DNA of 64,000 bases from Cupriavidus laharis (GTDB taxonomy: Bacteria; Pseudomonadota; Gammaproteobacteria; Burkholderiales; Burkholderiaceae): the NCBI RefSeq assembly GCF_914271435.1, contig NZ_CAJZAI010000001.1, forward strand, positions 372,001 through 436,000. The letters run 5' to 3'. Shown one piece after another: positions 27,499 to 36,620 of the stretch. A program made the translations under genes and the position numbers. Every line of letters begins with the position of its first letter. Position 1 is the stretch's first letter. The notes under the pieces are model-generated. The model was not told the origin of the DNA and ran no database searches. It saw only the letters and a program-made list of their open reading frames with translations.

Positions 27499-28302
27499 AT
27501 GCAGCAAATCATTGCCACCACCCCAGCACGCCACACCCGGTTCCACCCGGAATACACGCCCAGCGCTCACACGGCTCGCCGCAAGGCAGCGCGTCCCGCG
27601 CCGCACACCTCCCCCGAAACAAGCCCCGTACTACCGTCGCACGCGAACACCGTCGGGATTACGGAGGCTCGCACCGAGGCCAATGTTGCTCGCATTGAAG
27701 CCGAGTTCAGGAACAACCGCAGGTTCTACGAGCACAAGCTCCGCGGCTCCGGCATCGCGCCACACGAGCTACCTGACGCCCTGTGCGAAATGTTCTCGCT
27801 TGCCATTCGGTGGGCAGGCTCTTACGACGCCAACAAAAGCAGAATCTCCAGCTGGTTGGGCAATCAAGTCGTACGCACCGTTGCGAGTTCAATCTACGGC
27901 ACCCGGCGGCCCGGCTGGCGACATCAGCAGGAATGCGAAATGTCTGCCGAAATGCTAATGAACGGCGTGGGGCATGCATATTCCGCCGCAGCGGTCGACA
28001 GCCTCTCCAACGCCGATACCCAGACCGAAGACCTGGCGGTTGCCGCATTCCTCAGCGAGTTGTCCGGCGAACTAACCCCGGCAGAAGCAGCCATCATCGA
28101 CATCTGTGGCGCAGACCTGCTGCATGAACGCCAGGCTCTGCCGCAGCTCATCCAGGTGCGCGACCTACTCGGTGTGCGTAGCCTGGCGACGGTTCGCAGC
28201 TTCACGCGAAAGCTCGCGTGCAAGGTGCGCGCGCTTGCTCTCGAACACTTCAACGCCCAGGACCTGAGCGGGCGTCCAGGCTTCGACAAGCTTGCCGCCT
28301 GA
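27499..28302 (+). CDS. Sigma-70-like protein
   Basis: 267 aa from ATG 27499 (TATGGAGA upstream). After a disordered, proline-rich N-terminus (about residues 1-60), the segment FRNNRRFYEHKLRGSGI...FSLAIRWAGSYDANKSRISSWL (about 72-120) has the look of sigma region 2: a core-binding helix, then a recognition helix in GNQVVRTVASSIYG. A C-terminal part (about 190-250) may be a region-4-like HTH (LGVRSLATVRSFTRKL). It precedes ParA and RHH genes and could direct island transcription. Homology is weak, so an unrelated HTH protein is possible. Confidence 0.5.
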   Translation: MQQIIATTPARHTRFHPEYTPSAHTARRKAARPAPHTSPETSPVLPSHANTVGITEARTEANVARIEAEFRNNRRFYEHKLRGSGIAPHELPDALCEMFSLAIRWAGSYDANKSRISSWLGNQVVRTVASSIYGTRRPGWRHQQECEMSAEMLMNGVGHAYSAAAVDSLSNADTQTEDLAVAAFLSELSGELTPAEAAIIDICGADLLHERQALPQLIQVRDLLGVRSLATVRSFTRKLACKVRALALEHFNAQDLSGRPGFDKLAA

Positions 28303-28463
28303 TTCTCGCAGCCACCCAAGAAATCGCTCAAGAGCGGGCACCCCCATGCTTCATGCATGGTTGCTCGCGCTATACACACGTAGAACACGCGCTCACCAAT
28401 CTTTCCGGAAAGGGCGCGTACAGATTCAAGCCATTCACATCAATCATTGCTGAGAGAAGGTGC

Positions 28464-29093
28464 ATGACCATCGTTGCTGTCCTGAATACGAAAGGTGGCG
28501 TCGGCAAGACGACGATTGCGCTAAACCTGGCCATTGGCCGCGCGCTGCACGGCCGCAACGTGCTTGCGGTAGATGGTGACCGCCAAGGGAGCCTGCTGAC
28601 CGCACTGGCAAATCGCGGTGAGCACGAGCCAGCCATCGCTGTTGCGCAATACGTCGATGGACAGGCACTACGCCAGCAAGTGCTTCGAGCGGTCTTGCAC
28701 TACGACGACATCGTGATTGATGCAGGTGGCCGCGATAACACCGCTTTGCGCGCGGCCTTACTGCTGGCGGACAAAGTCATCGCCCCCTTCCTGCCGCGGT
28801 CGTTCGATGTCTGGTCCCTCGATGACATGAGCACGCTCCTGGCAGAAGCTCGCGCGATTAAGGAGGTAGACGCCTACGCGTTGCTGTCCATGGCGGACGC
28901 TCGCGGCAACGACAACGATGTCGCGAGCCAGGCCGTACCCGCAGGGCTGCAACTCATGCCAGTCTCTCTCGGTCGTCGAAAGGTCTTCGCCGACGCGGGC
29001 GGTGCCGGCCAGAGCGTCCTGGAGTTGACGGGCGCTCGAGACCACAAAGCTACCGCTGAAATGCAGGCGTTGCTTACCGCCATTTTCAACTGA
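28464..29093 (+). CDS. parA: ParA-type partition ATPase
   Basis: About 209 aa from ATG 28464 (GAGAGAAGGTGC upstream). Deviant Walker A KGGVGKTT at residues 10-17, DGDRQGS (about 40-46), Walker B-like DDIVIDAGGRD (about 81-91). It is a short ParA without an N-terminal HTH, as in plasmid type Ib loci and integrative elements. The RHH gene 23 bp downstream is the expected partner type (ParG/CopG-like). This pair points to stable inheritance of the island or of a plasmid ancestor. Confidence 0.85.
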   Translation: MTIVAVLNTKGGVGKTTIALNLAIGRALHGRNVLAVDGDRQGSLLTALANRGEHEPAIAVAQYVDGQALRQQVLRAVLHYDDIVIDAGGRDNTALRAALLLADKVIAPFLPRSFDVWSLDDMSTLLAEARAIKEVDAYALLSMADARGNDNDVASQAVPAGLQLMPVSLGRRKVFADAGGAGQSVLELTGARDHKATAEMQALLTAIFN

Positions 29094-29116
29094 TACCAGA
29101 CAAGAAGGAGCCTCTC

Positions 29117-29377
29117 GTGGCCGTGATTCCCCGTACAAAGCCTGTTTCTGTCGAAACCTTCATCGGCGGCGCCCCAGACGCCGGAGCATGCAGTGCCGCG
29201 CCGGTGGTCGCCCAGGGAGGCGGCAGGCCGATTCGCAAAGTGGGCAAGAAACACATCATTACCGTGTCCATCGACCCGACTGTGCTCGACGAGCTCGACA
29301 CCTACGCGATTCGTATGGGCATGAGCCGCGCTGCCGTCATTACCTACGCTGTCAAGACGCTGCTGAAAGACGAGTGA
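29117..29377 (+). CDS. Ribbon-helix-helix DNA-binding protein, ParA partner
   Basis: 86 aa from GTG 29117, preceded by AAGGAG. The C-terminal half KKHIITVSIDPTVLDELDTY followed by AIRMGMSRAAVITYAVKTLL is a clear ribbon-helix-helix (one strand, two helices). The N-terminal ~40 residues are flexible and Gly/Ala/Pro-rich, as in ParG-type proteins whose tail stimulates the ParA ATPase. Position right after parA supports a centromere-binding role. The ~110 bp after it show no obvious iterons. Confidence 0.72.
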   Translation: MAVIPRTKPVSVETFIGGAPDAGACSAAPVVAQGGGRPIRKVGKKHIITVSIDPTVLDELDTYAIRMGMSRAAVITYAVKTLLKDE

Positions 29378-29441
29378 TTGGCAGCACATCGGGAGCGACG
29401 CCCCGCAATGCTTTTTCGCGACTTGTCGCCGCTATATCTCC

Positions 29442-30392
29442 ATGTGGACGGGGCCCTACATCCCGGACCCTGAGACGAATCGAACTACTACATCCACCAA
29501 CACCGCCATGACCGATAGTCCCTTGCAGCACAGGCCGCTCTTACGGCTTGTCATCAGCGCCCCGATGCTTGACGCCGCTCAAGCGAGCGCAGCCGTCAAG
29601 CCGCATGCCCCCGCCCGCCGTCGGGCCAAAGCCGCAAGTGCTTCCGCAGAGGATTACCCCCTGCGGGCCGTACTCGACATTGAGGTCTCGTGGATGTCAA
29701 AACAGACCATCGAACAGGTATGCCATCTCGATACGCCAGACGCCGAGCTGACACGCGAGCAGCGCCGAGAGCGTGGCCTGCTGCGCGACTACGGACTGGG
29801 AGTTCGGCAAGCCATTGGCGCGTTGCCCGCGGCAATCGTACTGACAGATAAGCGCTGGTTCAGGAAAATCCGGCCAGAGCTCAAGCATCTCGCAAACCTA
29901 CTCGAAGAAAGCGGTGGCGTAGTGCCGTACACTCCTGGCTACCCGCGCATCGAAAAGAGGCCCGTTCCGCCCACGCCGATAAGCTGGTCCGGCACCCCAT
30001 TGCTTGCCGTACTGCAGGCAAAGCTCACGCCCGATTTGACCGTCGAGCAGGCTTGTCACCTCTACGTTCCTTACGATGATGAACCGTTGCCACCCAGGGC
30101 GGAATACATCCTGGAAGATGTGCGCCTCCTTTGGGAGTCCGGCCTGGACGTGGTCCCAGTCCTTCTGGATATGAGGTCGCCTGGCACAACTATCCCAGAA
30201 GGGATTGTGCTGAAAGATGAGAGAGCATTCGCGGCAACATTCCCCGAACTGGCGCACCTGATTTCCCTGCTGAAGGAGGTGGAAGGCGTGGTTCCGTACA
30301 CGCGGGGGCTTCCACGAATCATGAAACCCTCGACGACATTCAAGCCCAGTGTCAGGACGCATCTGAGATTGGTATCCACCAGTCGAGCGTAG
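29442..30392 (+). CDS. Protein with two internal ~100-residue repeats
   Basis: 316 aa; in-frame ATG 29508 (MTDSPLQHRPLLRLVISAP) is an alternative start that aligns better with relatives. Two repeats are visible: LRAVLDIEVSWMSKQTIEQVCHLD...VVPYTPGYPRI and LLAVLQAKLTPDLTVEQACHLYVP...VVPYTRGLPRI. Shared landmarks per repeat are L-AVL, (V/I)EQ(A/V)CHL, a DKRWF/DERAF step, PEL-HL and GVVPYT-G-PRI. The same repeat occurs in the broken gene at 31871-32676. No family name is known to me. It follows the partition pair on the same strand. Confidence 0.65.
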   Translation: MWTGPYIPDPETNRTTTSTNTAMTDSPLQHRPLLRLVISAPMLDAAQASAAVKPHAPARRRAKAASASAEDYPLRAVLDIEVSWMSKQTIEQVCHLDTPDAELTREQRRERGLLRDYGLGVRQAIGALPAAIVLTDKRWFRKIRPELKHLANLLEESGGVVPYTPGYPRIEKRPVPPTPISWSGTPLLAVLQAKLTPDLTVEQACHLYVPYDDEPLPPRAEYILEDVRLLWESGLDVVPVLLDMRSPGTTIPEGIVLKDERAFAATFPELAHLISLLKEVEGVVPYTRGLPRIMKPSTTFKPSVRTHLRLVSTSRA

Positions 30393-30581
30393 GCCGGTAC
30401 GTTGCCAACTCCAGCGCAATCGTGGAACGCACGCTCCGGCCAGGACAACCTTGGCGGATGCGCTTCTTTTCCATTAGAAGCCGAAGCGCAATATGCCCCA
30501 GTTCTACGACCCCATAGCCCGCCATAGCGAGTTGCAAGCCGTCGAAGTGGCAAAGGGGGGTTATCAACGAAAGAAGAAGCA

Positions 30582-30749
30582 ATGACGAATCCGGCTTGGC
30601 TCGACCTGGTGCGCATTTTGCCGACGACGGACGAAATCCAAGCCGCGGAGTCGGCATTGAATGCGGCTGAAACATCGGAGCAGCAGGAAGCGGCGGAAAC
30701 CGCTCTACTCGGTGTCATGCTGTCGTCCGCAGCGAACGAGCTCGAGTGA
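30582..30749 (+). CDS. Small hypothetical protein (55 aa)
   Basis: ATG 30582 follows AGAAGAAG. The product MTNPAWLDLVRILPTTDEIQ... is acidic, Ala/Glu-rich and helical. No family is recognised. It sits upstream of the 30855 gene on the same strand, separated by an inverted repeat (30775-30793). Confidence 0.45.
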   Translation: MTNPAWLDLVRILPTTDEIQAAESALNAAETSEQQEAAETALLGVMLSSAANELE

Positions 30750-30774
30750 TGGATGCTTTCGGTCAGGCTTATAT

Positions 30775-30793
30775 CAACTTTGCGGAAAAGTTG
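30775..30793 (+). promoter_or_regulatory. Hairpin between small genes
   Basis: CAACTTT-GCGGA-AAAGTTG is a perfect 7-bp inverted repeat, about 60 bp upstream of ATG 30855. A run of seven T follows about 25 bp later. It may be an operator or a weak terminator. Confidence 0.4.
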
Positions 30794-30854
30794 CCGTAAA
30801 ACGACATATCGTAGGCCATTTTTTTGTGTCGGCTATGTCTATTATTTGAGTGAT

Positions 30855-31442
30855 ATGACAAATAACGTACAACAACGAAGGCCCTATCTCCGACTTGTCA
30901 CCAACGAACGGGTCATCCGAGAAGAGGCGTCCGCGCCGGAGCTTGCCCAGGTAAGTACCGCTGAAAATCCTCCAACCAAGACCAAGGTCTCGACGCCTCG
31001 TCGACGCAAAGTTTCCCATGCGGCCGAACGGGGCAGTGAATTCAAAGAGGTCGATGGCGCTGCGAGCGCCAATACTGAATTGGTCCGCGTTGCCGCGGCT
31101 ACAGCGCCCTCTACGGCGCAAAAAGACGCGGCTCGGAAGCTGATACTTGACTACATGATTCGTACCCTACGGTCCGAGCATGAGCGGTCAGTGCGAGACT
31201 GGCTAAACGTCGCAAATCGGGTACTGGAAACTGGCGAGAGTGGGCTAGAGTCGCCCGTAGATTTGTACTTTGACGCGTTGTGGGCGCTCAACGGCATGGG
31301 CATTCAGCTTTCCAGCGGCGGCAAGTCGCTTGGGCTGGAGCTAGAAGCTTTTGCCACGGTAATCGAGCCAAAGAAGCTTGTCAGGCACCTACCCCAGCTC
31401 AAAGGCGCTGCGCCTGACCTGTACGGACTGCCCTTGTACTAG
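30855..31442 (+). CDS. Hypothetical protein related by N-terminus to repeat proteins
   Basis: 195 aa from ATG 30855 (MTNNVQQRRPYLRLVTNE). The RPYLRLV start resembles RPLLRLVIS of the 29442 protein and HLRLVIS of the 32676 pseudogene. A basic linker follows (KTKVSTPRRRKVSHAAER, about 50-70). The C-terminal half is helical and has no QACHL-type repeat. Function unknown; the shared N-terminal tag suggests a common partner or localisation. Confidence 0.6.
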   Translation: MTNNVQQRRPYLRLVTNERVIREEASAPELAQVSTAENPPTKTKVSTPRRRKVSHAAERGSEFKEVDGAASANTELVRVAAATAPSTAQKDAARKLILDYMIRTLRSEHERSVRDWLNVANRVLETGESGLESPVDLYFDALWALNGMGIQLSSGGKSLGLELEAFATVIEPKKLVRHLPQLKGAAPDLYGLPLY

Positions 31443-31870
31443 CTGCCAAACGCGCCTCCCCGGGAAAGGCACAGGAACCTGTTATTTTTAAGTGGGGAGG
31501 CTGTGTCCGGTAATAAAGGGGGTAGCGGGGTAGCTCCACTGCGGCACATGGCCGACGCTCAAGGTGAATCTGCAGCGATGACTCGCAAACTTGTGAGCAT
31601 CGTAGCGACGATGCCCGCAGAGTGAGCGAGCGGCCCCATATTTCCGTTGCGTTACTCCGAAAGTTCGTAGGCGTGGGGATTGAGATGCTTGCCACCGCCT
31701 CGGAATGCTTCCGAATCGCAGCAGAACGCCAGCCGGCGCCACTCTCCATCACCGACCGGGGAGAGAGAACTTCAAGGGGTAACTCCGTCATAATGCCGCA
31801 AGGCATGTGAGGCCGCTCCGAGCGGTTAGCTATGCCCTTGAGGCTCTCAGGTCCTTCGCTCAACCAGCGC
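31443..31870. other. Intergenic stretch between convergent genes, nothing recognised
   Basis: About 430 bp between the 30855 gene and the convergent pseudogene. No supportable ORF, terminator or repeat seen. Confidence 0.5.
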
Positions 31871-32676
31871 TCAGCGCGGAGTGTGCGCTGGCAGTCCGTC
31901 CGTGTATGGTTGGACGCCGCCATAGGCTTGCATTAGGGGGACAGCAGGTTCCAGGGTCGGAAACTTTGCGATAAATAGCACTGGGTCCACCAGCTGTATC
32001 GCCCAAGGGTCACGGCCACAGCTCCACTTCCGCAACCCGGTGCGGATGAGGTGACGCTCATGCGCTCGAATGGTGGTAGACGGAATGCTGGTGTTAGTGC
32101 GAACGTAGAGGTCCATGTGGCACGCTTCTTCCACGGTGACCGAGCGAGTGACCTTAGCGCCGAGCACTGCTTTAAGTTGCCTGCGAACTGACTCCGGCAC
32201 TGCAGGGGGCGCGGGGATACGAGGCAGACCATCTGTGTAAGGCTGCACGCCGCCGTGAACGAGCATGACGGGTATCGCGGCCTCGAGCTCAGGAAATCGA
32301 GCTCGGAACAGGTGCGGGTCCTTCATCACGATACCGCACGGCCAGCCGTCGAGCTCACATACCATATCAAGGTCTACGTTTCGAACCGCTTGGACGTCGT
32401 CAAGAAATGTTTCAAGCCGAGGTACAGTGTCTCCCTCGTGATAGACGCGGAGGTGACAGGCATCCTCGATTGTGAGGTCGACGCAAGCTTCGCATCAAGC
32501 ACGGCTTTGAGCAGTCTGCGCACAACCAGATGGTTTTGCACCGCTGAAGCGAATGAGGCAGGGGACCCCACTATGGGAAGTCGTTGGCGCCCTAATTCGG
32601 ACGAGAATGCCGGCACGACCGCGGGCGTTTGGTTTGAAATGACGAGCCGCAGATGATTGGGTTTTGAATTCAACAT
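31871..32676 (-). pseudogene. Frameshifted member of the QACHL-repeat family
   Basis: The N-terminal part reads from ATG 32676 (MLNSKPNHLRLVISNQ) to LLKAVLDAKLA. Shifting the frame at about 32480-32495 restores DLTIEDACHLRVYHEGDT... joining without a stop to DMVCELDGWPCGIVMKD and a second repeat (LKAVLGAKVTRSVTVEEACH). GGVQPYTDGLPRI and GGVQPYTDGLPAH close the two repeats. One base lost or gained explains everything, so this is a recently broken paralogue of the 29442 gene, or a sequencing error. Confidence 0.75.
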
Positions 32677-32742
32677 TTTATTTTAATGTGTGAACTGAGT
32701 TTGTAAATCGCGCAACCTGTAATGGTGCTGGTCACATCCTTG

Positions 32743-33006
32743 TTAATGTAGTACCGGGGCAATTCCCTTCACGTGTTGAAGTAAAAAGCGGCACGCCGCC
32801 TCGCGAGCGCCGATTTCAGACAAACCATAGTGTGAGATGAGTTGATTGCCGACGCGAAGGTCAAGGCAATACGGGCCGGCCATGAATCGAGAAGGCTGGT
32901 AACCAAGGTCGCGACGGACGGTAACTCGAATTCTGGCTATATTTCCGTAAATGTCAGTATCTTGCTCGAAGTCTTCGACTACGACGTATCTGGTTTCCTC
33001 TTTCAA
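32743..33006 (-). CDS. Small hypothetical protein (87 aa)
   Basis: Start taken at TTG 33006 (MKEETRYVVVEDFEQD). The frame stays open ~75 bp further up to a TGA, with residues that also look protein-like, but no ATG/GTG is present there. The protein has strand-rich N-terminal and helical C-terminal halves (ARIRVTVRRDLGYQ; EIGAREAACRFLLQHVKG). No family recognised. It lies upstream of the repeat-protein pseudogene on the same strand. Confidence 0.5.
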   Translation of the reverse strand: MKEETRYVVVEDFEQDTDIYGNIARIRVTVRRDLGYQPSRFMAGPYCLDLRVGNQLISHYGLSEIGAREAACRFLLQHVKGIAPVLH

Positions 33007-34144
33007 TTTGTACCCCAGTCGCCAACAGGAGTTCTCATCATCATGTATTTTCAGGCGAGAATCAAATGGCCGTCAGCTCAACAATGGTATGCCGCGAGAT
33101 GTCGATTTACATTTTGGCGGCGGCTGTATAGCGTGGAATAGTTTATTTGTCGAGTTTCGTATAACGTGTAATTGTCGATTTGTCATTTTTCACGCGCAGA
33201 TAACGCGGATGGCTGGTTTGTCAATGTGGCCGTATATCTGTCGTAACAGCGCAACGCGACAGATGGCATAGCAGAAAAGTCCAGACTTCAACACTTCCTG
33301 GTCGCGCTTTGAGAGCGGCAGGCTTGCCGTTGCCGCGGAGACGGCATTCAGTGGGAGGCCATCGCCGGAAGGAGGAGGCAAGGGCTCGGTTGATGACCAC
33401 TTGGCCAACGGACTTGACCGACCTCTCCTGGTCCTCCGCCAAGCCGCACCTGACCGTCGACCGACTCCGGCGGTTGAAGCCGAGGAGCAATATGGGGCCA
33501 GCATGCGGGGCTGCTGAGAGGGCTCGGTCATGGGCAGCCAGGGAGTTTTGCTCACGCAAGCCTGGGATTCTGGATGGGACGAACTGGGCGGCGAGATACC
33601 GTCGCGCGGACGGCATTGCGGCTGTCGAGACCCGAGAAGGTCCAGAGCATAGCGCGTTGCCGGACTCCATCCCTGGCTGCCAGCCCGCCGCAGGCGTAGT
33701 GAGTATTCGCTTGGGAGTCAGCTGCGCCAGCAGCATCTACATCTATTGACTTACTGGGACCGTCTCCCTGTGCGGCCGCTTCGCTCTACGAAGTATTTAT
33801 ATTTATATGCTTGGAAGGGGCTTGCATACCCCTTGGCCCAGAGTGGCACCACCGTCTCCCTCGAGCAGCGTCAACAAATGCAACCGCCATCGCATCGACC
33901 CGGATGTCTCAAGTCAAGCGGAGATTGGGCACCGGGTTGTTGTTCCGAATTGTGAAGGTGCGATGTCTATCGCTGTTTGTGCAATGATTTAAAAATATAA
34001 TAACGCCAAATTTAACCATGAATCAGTGGGAGTCTTTTGGAGTGAGGGGCTTCCAAGCCGCGTGAAAGGGATTTCATCTCGAGTTTGGCGCTATACGAAG
34101 GGGCAGGGCTCCTGCAAAACCTCAAACACTAAGGGATTTTCAAA
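33007..34144. other. 1.1-kb stretch without supportable genes; AT-rich right end
   Basis: ORFs on both strands at 33.2-33.75 kb are Arg/Ser/Pro-rich and overlap each other, so I treat them as shadows. The last ~180 bp (from about 33960) are AT-rich (TTTAAAAATATAATAACGCC) and precede the replication-like gene; a promoter or replication-origin role is possible but no iterons are visible. Confidence 0.45.
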
Positions 34145-35002
34145 ATGCGCAAATTCGTGATGGTTTCTCCCAATTTTTGGGTCGGTCAAACGGGCCGTGA
34201 CCTTCGTCGTGTTGGCTCCTTCGCCCAACTGGCCGCGCTCTATCTGCTGAGTAACCCGCTTGCGAATTACACGGGGCTGTATCGCCTGCCGATTATCTAT
34301 ATCGCAAACGACCTCGGCCTGACGCTCGACCAGGTGCGTGCTGCCCTGGTAGCTATTGAGCAGACCGGCTTCGCCCGCTACGACGAGAACAGCGAATATG
34401 TCTGGATTGTCGAGGGCGCACGGCACCAGCTCGGCGAACACCTGAAGGCGAGCGACCACAAGGTGAAATTCGTGAACAAAGAGTTTGCTGCTATCAGCAA
34501 AAGCTGCCCGTTTCTACACGACTATTTCAACAAGTACGCCTCGAGCCTGCACCTGAAACCGCGTAGCGATATGCCTGAGCTCATCACTCCCAGGGTTGCC
34601 GCAGAGGTGGCGTCGGTGCATGCCCGGTCCGCGAAACCGGAACTCGCTGCAGCTAAGGCGCTGCAGCCTGAAGCCGTCCCGGCGGTCGTCACTGTCGCGG
34701 AACAGGTGCCAGCGGAGGAGGTGGAGGACGAGGCCGCGCTCGCGAAGACTGACACGACGCAGGGGCTGTGGCGTCCGACAGATGTAGCCGAACAACTGGC
34801 AAGCTTTCTCGCAGAGCGTGAGCGGCGCGGCTTTTCTGCGGCTGGCTCTAAAGCGGTGGCGAAGTTTGTCCAGACTTTCTCCGCGCAGCATGACGACCAC
34901 ATTGCCACCGAGTTCCTGAAGGCCGCGGCTGCGGCGGGGGACTACGACATCATCGACCATGCACTGTACGCTGCTGAAGTGGTTGCGAAGTACGACATCT
35001 AA
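34145..35002 (+). CDS. Replication-initiator-like HTH protein
   Basis: 285 aa. The N-terminal ~130 residues (MRKFVMVSPNFWVGQTGRDL, LYRLPIIYIANDLGLTLDQV, GFARYDENSEYVWIVEG) resemble the winged-helix DNA-binding part of phage and plasmid replication proteins. The middle is a low-complexity Ala/Glu/Val linker (about 145-205) and the C-terminus a short helical domain. With parA and the RHH gene it suggests a plasmid-like or ICE-like replication module. The family link is by pattern only. The upstream AT-rich zone could be its target. Confidence 0.5.
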   Translation: MRKFVMVSPNFWVGQTGRDLRRVGSFAQLAALYLLSNPLANYTGLYRLPIIYIANDLGLTLDQVRAALVAIEQTGFARYDENSEYVWIVEGARHQLGEHLKASDHKVKFVNKEFAAISKSCPFLHDYFNKYASSLHLKPRSDMPELITPRVAAEVASVHARSAKPELAAAKALQPEAVPAVVTVAEQVPAEEVEDEAALAKTDTTQGLWRPTDVAEQLASFLAERERRGFSAAGSKAVAKFVQTFSAQHDDHIATEFLKAAAAAGDYDIIDHALYAAEVVAKYDI

Positions 35003-35176
35003 GTGCACGCACTCCCGCCCGACTCGGCATGTCGCGGACCCGTCGACCAATGAACAGCCCTCCCGCCAGTGTAAGGGTGGTAGACCAGAGCAACCCGAGA
35101 GCCAGTATGAAGACACCCTGCGCTTCGTCCATCTCAATCACGACCAACTGACGCAGGCCATTCACGGATTGGGCAG

Positions 35177-35956
35177 ATGCCGCCCGCGCCGGAGTACATC
35201 TATGCCAAGCTGGCCGTCAGGTTCCGGGCAGCATTGCCTGCAAAGGAGCCCATGCTAAGATTTCGACGGGTTCATTTCGCGCGAGTCAGTATGTACAAGG
35301 GAACACGGCATACCGGCCAGATGTGGGGCTATAAATCCAGTTCGGTCCACACCTCGTCGTTCTCCTCGGAAGCCAAATGCAAGGCCATCCTGGCCCGGTG
35401 CAAGCAGACCTTCGTCACCGAGCTGGGCATCCTGCAGGCGGAGGACTTCTACGCCATGGTCCTGAAGATGGGCAGCGAAAAGACAAAGGTCATGGCAGTC
35501 CGCTTGCGCCGCGGCAAAGAACATCTCCGGACCTTTGGTATCCCCGACAACCTCATCTTCGCGGCACCCAAGCATCTCCTGATTGTCCCGAAGCTTGGTG
35601 GTGTCTTAGCGCGTCTGCGCCGAGTCAATGCCAGCCGATTGCCAGTAGAGTTGCGGGACCTGCACCAGCACCTGAACGGCATGCCCGAGCCGGCCGTTAG
35701 CGAGCTCAGCAGTGCTAGTCCGCCCGAGAAGGTCCTATTCCGCGTCTCCAAGGACGGCACGCGGACGGCGTTCACGGCGACGAAAACCCCAGACGAACGT
35801 CGACGTAATCACATCTATGGCGGTACAGCGCCTACTAGAGACGACGTAAGCAATCAACCGCCTAAGCATCGCGAGCGCCGCCGAGAACCTCAGGGTGACT
35901 CCACGCTCGCCTTTGCATTGAAAGACGCTCTTTCCCGGAAAGCTTCCGGGAAATGA
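35177..35956 (+). CDS. Hypothetical basic protein (259 aa)
   Basis: The start is uncertain: ATG 35177 gives 259 aa, ATG 35252 has AAGGAG close upstream, ATG 35291 gives MYKGTRHTGQMWG. The body is basic and mixed alpha/beta (KTKVMAVRLRRGKEHLRTFG, PKHLLIVPKLGGVLARLRR); the C-terminus is a charged, probably disordered tail (KTPDERRRNHIYGG...). No domain recognised. It follows the replication-like gene by 175 bp on the same strand and might bind nucleic acid. Confidence 0.55.
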   Translation: MPPAPEYIYAKLAVRFRAALPAKEPMLRFRRVHFARVSMYKGTRHTGQMWGYKSSSVHTSSFSSEAKCKAILARCKQTFVTELGILQAEDFYAMVLKMGSEKTKVMAVRLRRGKEHLRTFGIPDNLIFAAPKHLLIVPKLGGVLARLRRVNASRLPVELRDLHQHLNGMPEPAVSELSSASPPEKVLFRVSKDGTRTAFTATKTPDERRRNHIYGGTAPTRDDVSNQPPKHRERRREPQGDSTLAFALKDALSRKASGK

Positions 35957-36125
35957 ATGCTGCCTTCACAGACAACGCCCCAGGACTGAGCTCTTGTGTG
36001 AGCGCAGACAACTAGGCCGGCCGAACGCATAACTCGGAGCTCCCCGCTCCGAGGCGCACAACATGGCAATGCCATCGGCGGCAACTACAATCAAATCTTG
36101 GGATACAACTGACAATGGAGACGCA

Positions 36126-36356
36126 ATGCTCGGATTGCAGTACGTGGGACTTGCGCTGAAACACTGGAAGGAGTGGCGCCCGAAGGCGTACCGGCAGATG
36201 CAGAAGGATGGGACGCTCAACGAGCGGGCCCAGACGGCGAGCAAGGAGGCAGCCAAGCAGGTGGCGAGCCTGATGGAGGCCGGGTATCAAAAGCACGAAG
36301 CGGAGGAGGTGGTGCTGCCCGAGTTGATTCTGCTGCCGCCGGAAAAGACACGGTAA
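36126..36356 (+). CDS. Small hypothetical protein (76 aa)
   Basis: ATG 36126 follows AATGGAGACGCA; ATG 36063 in frame would add 21 residues. The product (MLGLQYVGLALKHWKEWRPK...) is a basic, helical protein ending in LPELILLPPEKTR. No family recognised. Its 3' end abuts the remnant of a regulator-like gene on the opposite strand. Confidence 0.5.
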   Translation: MLGLQYVGLALKHWKEWRPKAYRQMQKDGTLNERAQTASKEAAKQVASLMEAGYQKHEAEEVVLPELILLPPEKTR

Positions 36357-36545
36357 AGATGCGCCGCGCCTGAATTGGCGGTACGGGATGTCCTTCGGGT
36401 CGGTGCAGCCATGCGCTTCCATTAGCGTTGATAGGGTTTCGACGGCCGGAAAGTGCTTTCCCGCGCTCCACCGATAGAGCGTTCCCACATCCGCTGTGTT
36501 GTCCAGCATGTTGTCCGCCGACGGGACGCCGAATCGTCGCTTCTC
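36357..36545 (-). pseudogene. Remnant of a paralogue of the 40561-41703 gene
   Basis: On the minus strand this reads FD-stop-EKRRFGVPSADNM and then LDNTADVGTLYRWSAGKHFP...LMEAHGCTDPKDIPYRQF. The 41.7-kb protein has FDELKRRLEVSTITEMM and VGTLYRWSAGKNFP...VMEAHGLLDDRDILYRQF at the matching place. An in-frame TAG and loss of both flanks show it is dead. Confidence 0.75.
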
Positions 36546-36620
36546 CTAGTCGAACCGTCGGATGCTGCGCAACAATTGGTAGAAAATGGTGCCAAGAACA
36601 GGCAAATTTTAGGGATTCGC

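Noticed and set aside
33221..33749. Overlapping ORFs of ~150 aa on both strands near 33.2-33.7 kb
   Set aside because: No ribosome sites, Arg/Ser/Pro-rich composition, and no transposase or other family resemblance.
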